Origin: Verrucomicrobiales bacterium
GTDB taxonomy: Bacteria; Verrucomicrobiota; Verrucomicrobiia; Verrucomicrobiales; DEV007
Assembly (NCBI GenBank): GCA_029213025.1
Contig: JARGOZ010000017.1
Coordinates: 1 to 64,000 of the forward strand
DNA length: 64,000 nucleotides
Direction: 5' to 3'
A program made the position numbers and the translations under genes. Below are positions 9,281 through 17,080 of the stretch, piece after piece. Under the pieces are notes generated by a model. That model saw only the letters and a program-made list of their open reading frames with translations. It was not told where the DNA came from and ran no database searches. Each line of letters opens with the position of its first letter. Position 1 is the first letter of the stretch.

Positions 9281-10897
9281 ATGCAAAAGAATTTTTCAGA
9301 AGAAGAGGTAAAGCAAGTATATCGGGCGGGCGGATATGATGTGTTTGATGCACCGCCCGAAAGTGGATTCAGTCTGATCTGTCGGCCACGGCAAGCGGGT
9401 GCGTTGAAAAATATAGCAGTGCTGTTGATTTGCCGAAGAGAGGTAATGCCTGGATTGGAGAAGTTGAAATCCCTGTTGCATGTAGCGAAAGCCAACGCCG
9501 GGAGTGTTGATCTGGTGAGTTTCCTTCCGCTGTCGAAGGAGATTCAGGCGTTTGCTGAGAATGAGGCAGATTTGACGATAGTGGAATACAAAACTCATCC
9601 GGATCCGTTAGGGTCGAATGTTGCGGGAAATAGTTCAATGGCACATCAACTGCCTGATTCAAATATATATCAAAATTCAGAATGTCCGACCGGGCAACAA
9701 AAGGGGGATAGAAACAGGGATAGTAAGAGAGGCGTGTCCAAAATCCATATCGCTATGGCCGGGGCTGCGGCCGTATTGGTTGCAGCCTTATTTGCGGTTG
9801 CTCACCATTTTTTTAATACGGGAACAAATTTGGTGGAAGTCAAAAGGCCCAAAGGGCCTTTGATTAAGCAGGCTGATGTAGTTTTACCGGAATCCGGATA
9901 CTTCACAGTAACCGAGGTCTTTTCCGACAGCATGTATCGCGACTATCCGCCACGGAGGCAGTCGCAAATCTTCTACCAGTCGATGCTTGCACTGAAGGAA
10001 AAGGGGCACCTCTTCATTAAGGCTCCCCGGTCTATGGATAAAAACACTCAAAACGCGATTTTTTCGTTTCAGGGAATGGAACAGATATCTGAGTCGGGGA
10101 AATTGGATGATTATATGATGCATCTTTTAGGATTGGTCGATCTGCCTCTGCAATACGTGGCGACTCTCAATGAGAATTTTGTGAATCAATTGGAATCGGA
10201 AATGATTTGGGTCCCCCCTGGAACATTCGTCATACATGAATCGAATCCACCGGTGGAAGTTACCCTGACCAGAGGATATTGGATTGGATCAAAGGAAGTG
10301 ACCCAGAGAGAGTGGAGTATGATCATGGGGACATCTATTGATGAATTGTCCGCAGGCTCCCATCAATCCCATAGACCGGACGAAGTGGGCGGAGATTTCC
10401 CTGTTTCATTCGTCAGCTGGGATGATGCAAAGGAATTCTGTCGAAAACTAACGGAGGAATTACAAGGTGAAATTCCGGAAGGCTGGTGTTATGACCTGCC
10501 GTCAGAAGCGCAGTGGGATCGTGCGCGTTATGCGGAGTCTGTTTATTCATACAAAAAAACTCAAGGCTGGACCAGCGAAAATTCAGAGAAAAGGATCCGT
10601 CCGGTGGGAACTCTGGAGCCGAACGCATGGGGGATTTATGATATGTTAGGGAATGTTTCCGAATGGGTGGCGGATTACTACATATATTCCCTGGATAAAG
10701 AGTCGCCCCTGATTGATCCATTCATTGATAAGCCGGAGATTCAATATGTGAACGGGAATCCTTATGAAAATCGGGACAGAGTTTACCTGGGAGGTTCGGT
10801 TGATAAGTATCCTTCCTCACGTTTGAGCGGCCATCCGGAAGTGCGGGAGCGGGAAATAGGGTTTCGGGTTGTCCTGATTCCGCGAAGGAATAGCTGA
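9281..10897 (+). CDS. Membrane protein: REase-like N-domain plus formylglycine-generating-enzyme-like C-domain
   Basis: 538 residues from ATG 9281. A longer frame to 9191 would overlap the previous gene by 50 bp and add an unrelated hydrophobic stretch. The N-domain (YRAGGYDVFDAPP, VLLICRRE) aligns by eye with that of the upstream protein. A transmembrane segment (~residues 160-185, HIAMAGAAAVLVAALFAVAH) follows. The C-terminal ~230 residues are an FGE-sulfatase/SUMF1 fold: MIWVPPGTFVI, GYWIGSKEVTQREW, YDLPSEAQWDRARY, WGIYDMLGNVSEWV, GFRVV. The catalytic cysteines of true formylglycine-generating enzymes near the C-terminus are absent (the stretch reads GGSVDKYPSSRLSG), so it is probably a binding or sensing domain. 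Confidence 0.85.
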   Translation: MQKNFSEEEVKQVYRAGGYDVFDAPPESGFSLICRPRQAGALKNIAVLLICRREVMPGLEKLKSLLHVAKANAGSVDLVSFLPLSKEIQAFAENEADLTIVEYKTHPDPLGSNVAGNSSMAHQLPDSNIYQNSECPTGQQKGDRNRDSKRGVSKIHIAMAGAAAVLVAALFAVAHHFFNTGTNLVEVKRPKGPLIKQADVVLPESGYFTVTEVFSDSMYRDYPPRRQSQIFYQSMLALKEKGHLFIKAPRSMDKNTQNAIFSFQGMEQISESGKLDDYMMHLLGLVDLPLQYVATLNENFVNQLESEMIWVPPGTFVIHESNPPVEVTLTRGYWIGSKEVTQREWSMIMGTSIDELSAGSHQSHRPDEVGGDFPVSFVSWDDAKEFCRKLTEELQGEIPEGWCYDLPSEAQWDRARYAESVYSYKKTQGWTSENSEKRIRPVGTLEPNAWGIYDMLGNVSEWVADYYIYSLDKESPLIDPFIDKPEIQYVNGNPYENRDRVYLGGSVDKYPSSRLSGHPEVREREIGFRVVLIPRRNS

Positions 10898-11216
10898 ATG
10901 CCCGACCGCTGAGACGGTAAAAAACCGGGAATGTATAATTTGCAAGGTGGAACTTCTACCCTGCAAAACTCAGGGGAGGGAGGGCTATTCACCCTGCGAA
11001 TTTGGATTCTGCTCGTGTTTGGAGTTTTCCTCATCAAAGTTTTTGCGGTAGACCGAGGTTTTCCAAATTCCCGCAGTTATAAAAGCGATGTAGCTGTTTT
11101 CCGGGGCGTCGTTGCATGACCCGCTCGAATTTGATCGGGATTCCCTGTCATAATCGGTCTTCATTCATCCCCGGCCCTTGCCCCGGACGTGATAGCGAGT
11201 AAAGTCCGGGGATTTT
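10898..11216. other. 319-bp intergenic stretch
   Basis: Between the FGE-like gene and the DUF6580 gene. A 62-codon frame at 10931 has no family resemblance and I do not accept it. The stretch contains an imperfect stem (GCAAGGTGG/CTACCCTGC, around 10941-10963) and a TATAAT at 10934 with no convincing -35. At its end is the CCCCGGAC/GTCCGGGG hairpin described separately. I do not recognise a known riboswitch class in it. Confidence 0.5.
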
Positions 11217-11219
11217 ATG
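11181..11219 (+). promoter_or_regulatory. Hairpin sequestering the ribosome-binding site of the DUF6580 gene
   Basis: CCCCGGAC (11181-11188) pairs perfectly with GTCCGGGG (11204-11211). The GGGG that would act as the Shine-Dalgarno sequence, 5 bp before ATG 11217, is inside the right arm. A second CCCCGG copy at 11169-11174 could pair with the same arm, so two alternative stems are possible. Such an arrangement suggests translational control. Confidence 0.45.
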
Positions 11220-11813
11220 AATTCCGATTCTTCTTCAGCACCACGTTTTCAGCCCAAAGTCGTTTGGGCTCTGCTCCTCTTTACGGTGGTCTACCGCATC
11301 ATTGCCTCACAGATCCCTGCGTTGAGCAATACCTCTCCTGCTATGGCTCTCTGCTTCGGCGGCGGTCTCCTTCTGGGCAGGAAATTTTGGTGGATTCCGG
11401 CGGTGCTCATGCTCGGCAGCGATCTTTTGATCGGTTTTCTCAATGGCGGCGGGGGAATTGGTTCCTACACAGTGATGACGATTTTGCTGTTTTGCGGAGC
11501 GGCCTGGCTGGGCTCCCGTTGCGCCGGGTGGTCAGGGAGAACATGGCCGACTATGTGGTGCGGGGTGCTTCTCTCCAGTGTGGTCTTTTACGCTGCGGCC
11601 AATACTTTCGCCTGGATTGGTGCACCGGAGTATTCCAAATCGCTCGCGGGATGGTGGCAGAGCCAAACGGTGGGCCTGCCGCAATATCCGCCGTCGTGGC
11701 TGTTTTTGCGGAATGCGCTGATCGGTGATTCAATCTGGTGCGCGCTGGCGGGATTTGTCTTTTTCTTCCAAAAACACGGCGTGGCGCAAACCGCGACGCC
11801 GGAGTCGGTGTAA
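11217..11813 (+). CDS. DUF6580-type integral membrane protein
   Basis: 198 residues with about five hydrophobic segments and short loops. Features typical of DUF6580 proteins are the early PKVVWALLLFTVVYRI segment, NTSPAMALCFGGGLLLGRK, and LIGDSIWCALAGFVFFF near the end. The overall plan resembles the S-component-like membrane proteins of ECF transporters, so a small-molecule uptake role is possible, but no ECF energising subunits are nearby. The gene is followed 18 bp later by the DUF1802 gene on the same strand, so the two may be cotranscribed. The start ATG 11217 sits just after a hairpin that covers its ribosome-binding site. Confidence 0.8.
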   Translation: MNSDSSSAPRFQPKVVWALLLFTVVYRIIASQIPALSNTSPAMALCFGGGLLLGRKFWWIPAVLMLGSDLLIGFLNGGGGIGSYTVMTILLFCGAAWLGSRCAGWSGRTWPTMWCGVLLSSVVFYAAANTFAWIGAPEYSKSLAGWWQSQTVGLPQYPPSWLFLRNALIGDSIWCALAGFVFFFQKHGVAQTATPESV

Positions 11814-11831
11814 CTTTTTCCCTGAAAAACA

Positions 11832-12407
11832 ATGCCGGAAGTTGAGTCAGACTGGAAACCGGTCGCTTTTAAAGAATGGCAGGTCGTGTGCGATGCCATT
11901 GCCGAAGGCGGGCAGAGCGTAATTTTGCGGAAGGGCGGGATTTCTGAAGGCAAACATGGTTTTCAATGGATCCATGATCGCTTTTTTCTTTTTCCGACTC
12001 TGTTTCACGAACAGGGCCAACACGTCCGACCGGGGGAGGACGGATCGCAGCGAACTTTTGAGGAGTGCGATGAACACGACCGGGAGATCCCTTTTTCCGT
12101 CTACGTCGAAACGATTGCCACCGGCCGGTTAACCGACTGGGAGGAGATTTGTGCTCTGGAGCCCTATCACATCTGGACCCGCGATTGCATTCGTGAACGT
12201 TACGACTGGGGTGATGAACCGGGCATCAGTTATGCGGTGGTGCGCGCTGCCGTGTTGACGGAGCCTTGGATTCTGCCTGACAGGAAGGGATTCGGGGGCT
12301 GTCGTTCGTGGATTGGCCTTCCCGAAAGCGAAAACGGAGGTTTTCGGGAGAAACTCGCCCCGGCCGACTGGGTAACGCCGACCTGCGGAGTTCCGGAGTT
12401 GATTTAG
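11832..12407 (+). CDS. DUF1802 family protein
   Basis: 191 residues, soluble. The opening WKPVAFKEWQVVCDAIAEGGQSVILRKGGI, then FFLFPTLFHEQGQ, and the final W.G..ES pattern are characteristic of DUF1802 proteins, which occur in cyanobacteria, archaea and PVC bacteria and have no established biochemical function. It starts 18 bp after the DUF6580 gene. Its stop codon forms the left edge of an inverted repeat shared with the convergent SGNH hydrolase gene. Confidence 0.85.
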   Translation: MPEVESDWKPVAFKEWQVVCDAIAEGGQSVILRKGGISEGKHGFQWIHDRFFLFPTLFHEQGQHVRPGEDGSQRTFEECDEHDREIPFSVYVETIATGRLTDWEEICALEPYHIWTRDCIRERYDWGDEPGISYAVVRAAVLTEPWILPDRKGFGGCRSWIGLPESENGGFREKLAPADWVTPTCGVPELI

Positions 12408-12432
12408 CTGTTAGAGAAGAAGCTAACAGCTA
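12405..12432. terminator. Bidirectional terminator-like hairpin
   Basis: TAGCTGTTAG (12405-12414, including the DUF1802 stop) is complementary to CTAACAGCTA (12423-12432), with an 8-bp loop. The right arm is repeated once more at 12431-12439 and contains the stop of the convergent gene. It occupies the whole 29-bp gap between two converging genes. Confidence 0.6.
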
Positions 12433-12436
12433 ACAG

Positions 12437-13204
12437 CTACTCTGCCATCAGTTCATCGACTTTGGCTTTGATTTCTTTGGCCCAGATCTCATAACCGGCT
12501 GCGTTCGGGTGGAGAAGGTCGGGCATGATCTCTTTGGACAGAGTTCCGTCCTCTTCGAGAAACGCTTTGTTTATGTCCAAAAAGTAGACGTGCTCGTTGT
12601 CGGCCAGTTTGGAGATCAGTTGGTTAGTGGCCTGGTTTTGCTTACGCATCGGATCGCTGTTGTCAGCTCCTCTTGGGAAAATGGCCAGTAGCAGAATTTT
12701 CATCTGAGGCTGCTTTTCGCGCAGGGTTTTGATGATCTCCTCGACGCCTTTGGCGGTTTCCTCTGCCGTACTGGTGTAAACGGCTCCCTTGTGCTCTTTC
12801 ATGGCCCGTCCCTGATGACCGGTATTGTTAGTCCCGATCATAAGCACAGTAAGCTTTGGCTTGAGGCCTTCGTAGTTGCCGTTTTGGAGGCGCCACAGGA
12901 TGTGTTCCGTCCGGTCGCCGCCGATGCCGAAATTGGCCGCATCAAGAGGGGCCCAGTATTTTTCCCAGACTTCGAGACCTCTGCCGTTCCATCCGGCCGT
13001 GATCGAATCGCCGAGGAAGACGAGGGGTGCGACACCACGGGCTGAGATTTCGTTGAACTCCTCGTGTTGGGCCTCTTTGCCCGGATGAGGGGCCGGTGTC
13101 AAAGCGAGTGGTTTAGCGGCATCCTGCGCGGTTGCGGTGACAATTATTCCCAAAACGGACAGTGATGATAAAACTGATCGAAATCTCATTCTGAGATAAC
13201 GCAT
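12437..13204 (-). CDS. Exported SGNH/GDSL hydrolase (PAF-acetylhydrolase-like)
   Basis: 255 residues with a signal peptide ending near ATAQDAA. All four SGNH blocks are visible: Ser in VFLGDSITAGW, Gly in FGIGGDRTEHILWRL, Asn in MIGTNNTGHQ, and the Asp/His pair in DLLHPNAAGY. The spacing and the RLQNG context match the PAF acetylhydrolase beta/gamma-like group common in Verrucomicrobia and Planctomycetes, which often act as carbohydrate or acyl esterases. The substrate is unknown. An alternative ATG at 13189 would shorten the n-region by five residues. Confidence 0.92.
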   Translation of the reverse strand: MRYLRMRFRSVLSSLSVLGIIVTATAQDAAKPLALTPAPHPGKEAQHEEFNEISARGVAPLVFLGDSITAGWNGRGLEVWEKYWAPLDAANFGIGGDRTEHILWRLQNGNYEGLKPKLTVLMIGTNNTGHQGRAMKEHKGAVYTSTAEETAKGVEEIIKTLREKQPQMKILLLAIFPRGADNSDPMRKQNQATNQLISKLADNEHVYFLDINKAFLEEDGTLSKEIMPDLLHPNAAGYEIWAKEIKAKVDELMAE

Positions 13205-13246
13205 TTCCCGGGCGATGAGGCAAGCACAGGATTGCGTCCGGTGTCG

Positions 13247-13621
13247 TTACGCCCGCGTGTCTTCTGATTGATCGGCAATCCAGCTTTCCCAGTCCTGTCC
13301 TTCGACAGGTTTTGCGGTTTTTCCCCGGCCCGCCGGGGTGTCCGGGAGCTGTTTCCCATCGGGATAAGGGGTTCTGGAACGGTGCCCGATTTCACAGTGA
13401 TGCCAGTCGTGCAGGTCGATACACTCCTGGAAAGTCAGATCTTTGATTTTTGTCTGATCAAAGAGATGTTTCGAATCGTGTTCCAGATGATCGCGGAGAG
13501 ATTTTTCCGACCAACGGCCCGGCCAGTAAAATTTGGCGAGTTCCCCGAAAGCCACGCAACGTCCTGCCAGGGTCGCGATGAGGCAACCTGCCATAGTCCT
13601 GAAAGAGGTCCTTCTTTTCAC
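13247..13621 (-). CDS. Hypothetical protein, DLHDWHHCEIGH motif
   Basis: 124 residues from a GTG at 13621; an ATG at 13594 would give 115. The N-terminus is basic followed by a weak hydrophobic stretch, possibly an export signal. The middle has a His/Cys-rich motif (CIDLHDWHHCEIGHRS) that could bind a metal, and the C-terminus is polar. I do not recognise the family. It ends 42 bp before the SGNH hydrolase start on the same strand, so the two could share a transcript. Confidence 0.6.
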   Translation of the reverse strand: MKRRTSFRTMAGCLIATLAGRCVAFGELAKFYWPGRWSEKSLRDHLEHDSKHLFDQTKIKDLTFQECIDLHDWHHCEIGHRSRTPYPDGKQLPDTPAGRGKTAKPVEGQDWESWIADQSEDTRA

Positions 13622-13793
13622 AACATCAGTAATTTGCCAATAAATCGAACGTCTGTCCAGGTGGATTTTCGAAGCAGGTGGACCGGAAACTGCTTCGATG
13701 ATTTCAACAGTCAGGTTTGATGAACCATGGTCAAATTTATAAAAGATTTATCGATTTTTCGGGTTACAATGGCTGAGGTCCAGTGATTACGTT

Positions 13794-15338
13794 TTGCGTT
13801 TATTCAATCCCATATCATCTGTCCGTTCTGTCTGGATATGTCTCTGGTTGTTAACCGGCGCATCGTTATTGCAAAGTCTGAAAGCCGATGATCCTTTCGG
13901 CATCCGGGTCGGCGAACCGAGGATTCGCATTCCGTTTCGCGGCAACCAGACAGTCCGGAGTTTGCCTGTCTCCGATTTACCGCAAACCTTCACCTATCCT
14001 CGCGATAAAGTCTCTTTACTTGCGGACTTCAAAAAACATGAAAACAACCGAGTTCCTGTCTATCTGATTAATGCCGGCGAAAAAAATTATCGCATGGAAA
14101 CGGTGGCCATGGAGATCCCCATAGTGCTTGAAGCCTATCTTGGGAATGGACACTGGGAGCGGGCTGAATCTCAAAATGCCTACGGTTTTCTATCCACCCG
14201 CAAAGAGGAATTTGTCTCGGCCTCAACCTTTCGGGTAAAAAAGGCCCGGCACTGGTCGGAGGGCGAACCAGCTACGCTCCGCTATGCACTGTATCAGGAC
14301 GGCAAAGCCGCGATTTTCACCGAAGCTTTCCAGGGAAAACTTCCCATCGGTGAGATTGATAAAGCCCGCCATGATCTGATGACGGCTTCCCTCGTCCCTG
14401 AGCCGATCCGGATCAGATATTTTCCCGGACAAACCTCTCTCGAAGAGATCGAAGACGAATGGTATCACAAACTGACTCTGCTGCGTTCTTTCGGTCCCTG
14501 CTATGTCGATCTCGAGGAAGCGCAGAAGTGGGCCGCATTTGTTCACGAAAATCCGGTGTCCTCACGGCAAGAACGCGATTTGGCCGTGCGACTCCAGCTG
14601 GAGATGCTGAAAAAATGGCCTGCCAAATATGATTTGTCCGGTCTGCATAAGCGGTGTCGTGCCATTCTGAAAGAAGGCGCACCCGGAACGCAGGCCCTCC
14701 GTCCTCTGTGCTGGCGAATTCTGCGGGCGGAATCGGAAGAAAACTCTGAGTTGAAAGATCCGGCACTGGTTAAAGTGGCATGGGAAACGATTCAAAGTGA
14801 GTCAACCTTGTCGGAGCTGGAGGCGGCGACTGATTTTTTGTGCGTCAATCATATCGCTTCGAATTTCAGTCCAATCCTCGAATACAAAGATCACGAAAAG
14901 TTACTCGATCACAGCAATCCCTATGTCAGAATTACTGCGGCACACCTTCTGCTGTCGAAAAAGAAAAATACCGCTCTGGTTCTCAATCACTACCTGGAAA
15001 ATGAAGAAAAGGTCGGGGCTTATGAACTGGTGAGAATTTTGCATTTCGACCGGCTCTATAACCCCTACGAAAAACCGAACTGGACGCTTTGGGAGCGCGC
15101 TCTGGAAAAGGATACTGAATATACCATTTCCCAACTCTCGCTCCTGTTTGAATCGGACAATACACCGACAAAATTGCGTAAATTTTCCCAGTCGTCAGTA
15201 TTGCCTGCTTCAATCCGGCAGCGACTTGTGAAGTATAGCGAGGGAGCACCTAACGGTCCCAAAAAACAGGCGATCCAGCGATTGCTTGACGATGTGAATA
15301 CCAGTCAGAGTCGCTTCTTTCAGCGCACTTTTCTGTAG
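13794..15338 (+). CDS. Exported protein with helical repeats, function unknown
   Basis: 514 residues starting at a TTG. The start is supported by a good signal peptide immediately after it (VWICLWLLTGASLLQSLKA before DDPFG); nearby ATG and GTG codons are out of frame. Residues ~30-200 look beta-rich, and ~240-510 are helical with HEAT-like spacing (YVRITAAHLLLSKKKNTALV). No catalytic motif is evident. The stop at 15338 is 7 bp before the M23 remnant, suggesting a former operon with a secreted peptidase. Confidence 0.72.
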   Translation: MRLFNPISSVRSVWICLWLLTGASLLQSLKADDPFGIRVGEPRIRIPFRGNQTVRSLPVSDLPQTFTYPRDKVSLLADFKKHENNRVPVYLINAGEKNYRMETVAMEIPIVLEAYLGNGHWERAESQNAYGFLSTRKEEFVSASTFRVKKARHWSEGEPATLRYALYQDGKAAIFTEAFQGKLPIGEIDKARHDLMTASLVPEPIRIRYFPGQTSLEEIEDEWYHKLTLLRSFGPCYVDLEEAQKWAAFVHENPVSSRQERDLAVRLQLEMLKKWPAKYDLSGLHKRCRAILKEGAPGTQALRPLCWRILRAESEENSELKDPALVKVAWETIQSESTLSELEAATDFLCVNHIASNFSPILEYKDHEKLLDHSNPYVRITAAHLLLSKKKNTALVLNHYLENEEKVGAYELVRILHFDRLYNPYEKPNWTLWERALEKDTEYTISQLSLLFESDNTPTKLRKFSQSSVLPASIRQRLVKYSEGAPNGPKKQAIQRLLDDVNTSQSRFFQRTFL

Positions 15339-15345
15339 TTCGAAT

Positions 15346-15830
15346 ATGTGCCGGTTAGCGATGGTTTTATTCGCCTTGTTGATTGGCTCGGTAGCGTTTT
15401 CCGACGATCGTTTTATCGCAGTGAATTCGAGTGACCGACCTTCCGGGGAATTTGAGATATATGTAAATAACCGGAGTGCATCCGATATCACGATCTCGTT
15501 TGAACTCGATTTGGTGAACATGAAAGTGAATGGAGGGTTGAAGCCTGCCTATGTAGTGCCAAAGGGGCGGCATATACAGGTCATCGTCGGCAGAAAGATC
15601 CGCGATGCGGAAAAGATGGTGTAGTCGTAGAGCCGGGGCAAAAAGTCCGGGGTGGTGATTTGCTCGGGTACTCGGGCAATACCGGATATTCGACCCAGCC
15701 TCATCTCCACTTCGATGTCAGCTACCCGGTGGACGGGATGAACAGGCAGACAATTCCCGTTGTGTTTCGGGCCGCCCGCGGCAACCTGGCCGAGCTGAAG
15801 GAAGGAGAGCGCTACACGGCCGTCCGGTAG
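15346..15830 (+). pseudogene. Broken secreted M23 metallopeptidase
   Basis: 15346-15624 encodes a signal peptide (LAMVLFALLIGSVAFS) and the beta-rich N-domain usual in exported M23 peptidases (FEIYVNNRSASDITISFELD), ending at a TAG. From about 15615, in another frame, the sequence continues as the end of the peptidase domain: VEPGQKVRGGDLLGYSGNTG, then PHLHFDVSYP with the HLH zinc motif, to a stop at 15828-15830. The section carrying the first zinc ligands (HxxxD) is missing. The simplest reading is an internal deletion of about a hundred codons with a frameshift. An intact peptidase by recoding is unlikely because half the active site is gone. Confidence 0.82.
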
Positions 15831-15865
15831 CGGGAGTGGGCCATACTCGTTTGTCCCTGGAATGA

Positions 15866-16021
15866 TTCGCTAAGAAACAGCATAGTTGTCGGTGTATGTG
15901 ATGCGGATATTGTCCGCGACTCGCTGAACTGAACCTGTGATGGCCAAGGCATCGGGGGGGGCTTGCGGACAGAAGTGTCCGCATCACGGGAATGGCCCGT
16001 ATCCGGGCCATTCTTAGCGAA
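15866..16021. repeat. 156-bp palindrome-rich element bounded by 11-bp inverted repeats
   Basis: TTCGCTAAGAA (15866-15876) and TTCTTAGCGAA (16011-16021) are perfect inverted repeats. Between them are a degenerate GCGGATATTGTCCGC hairpin (15903-15917), a full TGCGGACA/TGTCCGCA hairpin with GAAG loop (15964-15983), and a 10-bp stem GAATGGCCCG/CGGGCCATTC (15990-16013). Related GCGGACA hairpins occur near 54.36 and 62.79 kb. It looks like a small non-autonomous repeat element; no target-site duplication was identified. Confidence 0.55.
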
Positions 16022-16028
16022 GTTCGAT

Positions 16029-16061
16029 TGTACCCTGTTGAGTCCGCAACTGTACCCTATG
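16029..16061 (-). repeat. 22-bp repeat cluster, two units
   Basis: TGTACCCTGTT at 16029 and the degenerate TGTACCCTATG at 16051, 22 bp apart. The core therefore reads AACAGGGTACA on the minus strand. It lies downstream of the sigma factor gene (minus strand, stop at 16473), beyond the 102-bp tandem repeats. Confidence 0.85.
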
Positions 16062-16081
16062 GCAAGGTCTCATGGTAGAAG

Positions 16082-16408
16082 AATCCTGTCGCTTGCGAAG
16101 CCCATCGGCCAATGCCGTTGACGACAGGATTGTCGTCATTCCCTGGGCGAAAAGTAGAGCGCGGAGCTTCAAGGGGTCGCGACAATCCTGTCGCCTGCGA
16201 AGCCTATCGGCCAATGCCGTCGACGACAGGATTGTCGTCGTTCCCTGGGAGAAGAAAAGAGCGCGGAGCTTCAAGGAGCCGCGACAATCCTGTCGCCTGC
16301 GAAGCCTATCGGCCAATGCCGTTGACGACAGGATTGTCGTCGTTCCCTGGGAGAAGAAAAGAGCGCGGAGCTTCAAGGAGCCGCGACAATCCTGTCGCCT
16401 GCGGAGCC
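16082..16408. repeat. 102-bp tandem repeat with nested hairpins, three units plus a partial
   Basis: AATCCTGTCGC starts at 16082, 16184, 16286 and 16388, an exact 102-bp period with only a few substitutions between copies. Each unit carries CGACAATCCTGTCG and, about 31 bp further, CGACAGGATTGTCG. These 14-bp arms are mutually complementary, and each is itself a 5-bp stem with a 4-base loop. Because 102 is divisible by three, long open frames exist on both strands across the array. They are repeat artefacts rather than genes. Confidence 0.92.
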
Positions 16409-16472
16409 TCGGTAAGTGCGAGATATCAGGCCCTGTCAGGTCCCGGGGGGGCGGGTGATCCATTTCTGATTT

Positions 16473-17072
16473 CTACCTCGAGAGAGGGTTATCGAAATTT
16501 TCCCCGAACCACTCCTCCTGCAGTTCGGTTCGGAGCAGCTTTTTTGCGCGGTGAACCATTACCCAGAGGTTGGTGGGTGTGATATTCAACCGGGCAGTTA
16601 CTTCCTCTGTCGGTTTCTCATCGAGAACCGAAAGCCGGTAGGCAGTCGCCATTTTTTCGGGGAGTTGCCCGATTGCACGATCCAGGTCGAAGAGGAAATC
16701 CTGCTTCAGGAGAGTTGTCGCCGGTGAGCTGTTATTCGCGTTGCCCGCCCGGTTTTCGATCCAGCTTTCCATTTCTTCTGTGTCGTTATTTTCGATCTGC
16801 GAAACCGGGACAACGGGGCGTCGACCTCTTTTGCGATAGAAGTCGATGATCTTGTTCTTTAAAATGCCGGTGAGGAATGTTTTCTCTGAACATTCTCCGC
16901 GGAAACGGTCGCTGGATTTCCACGCAGAGAGAAAGGTGTCCTGCACGATGTCCTCGGCTGTGTGGTAGTCATTCACTTTAGTCATCGCAATCTGGATCAG
17001 AAGAGAACGGAAATTTTGATTCCAGTTTTCCGGTTCCAGAGTGTGGAAGTGGAGGTTGTTTAACATTGTCAT
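16473..17072 (-). CDS. ECF-type RNA polymerase sigma factor
   Basis: 199 residues from ATG 17072; a TTG at 17078 is also possible. Region 2 is recognisable in DYHTAEDIVQDTFLSAW and in ILKNKIIDFYRKRGRR, and region 4 in QLPEKMATAYRLSVLDEKP followed by LWVMVHRAKKLLR. The start lies 8 bp after the stop of the anti-sigma-like gene, so it is very probably the last gene of a sigma/anti-sigma/sigma operon. It belongs to the TIGR02943-like branch by appearance; that is tentative. Confidence 0.9.
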   Translation of the reverse strand: MTMLNNLHFHTLEPENWNQNFRSLLIQIAMTKVNDYHTAEDIVQDTFLSAWKSSDRFRGECSEKTFLTGILKNKIIDFYRKRGRRPVVPVSQIENNDTEEMESWIENRAGNANNSSPATTLLKQDFLFDLDRAIGQLPEKMATAYRLSVLDEKPTEEVTARLNITPTNLWVMVHRAKKLLRTELQEEWFGENFDNPLSR

Positions 17073-17080
17073 AATCAATT

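Noticed and set aside
10931-11119. 62-codon frame between the FGE-like and DUF6580 genes
   Set aside because: No family resemblance and no clear ribosome-binding site; it lies in a likely regulatory leader.
10898-11216. Cobalamin or TPP riboswitch before the DUF6580 gene
   Set aside because: The conserved boxes of these classes were not found; only simple stems are visible.
16014-16582. Long open frames on both strands across the 102-bp tandem repeat
   Set aside because: They arise because the repeat length is divisible by three and the unit lacks stops; the proteins are internal repeats with no start signals or family resemblance.
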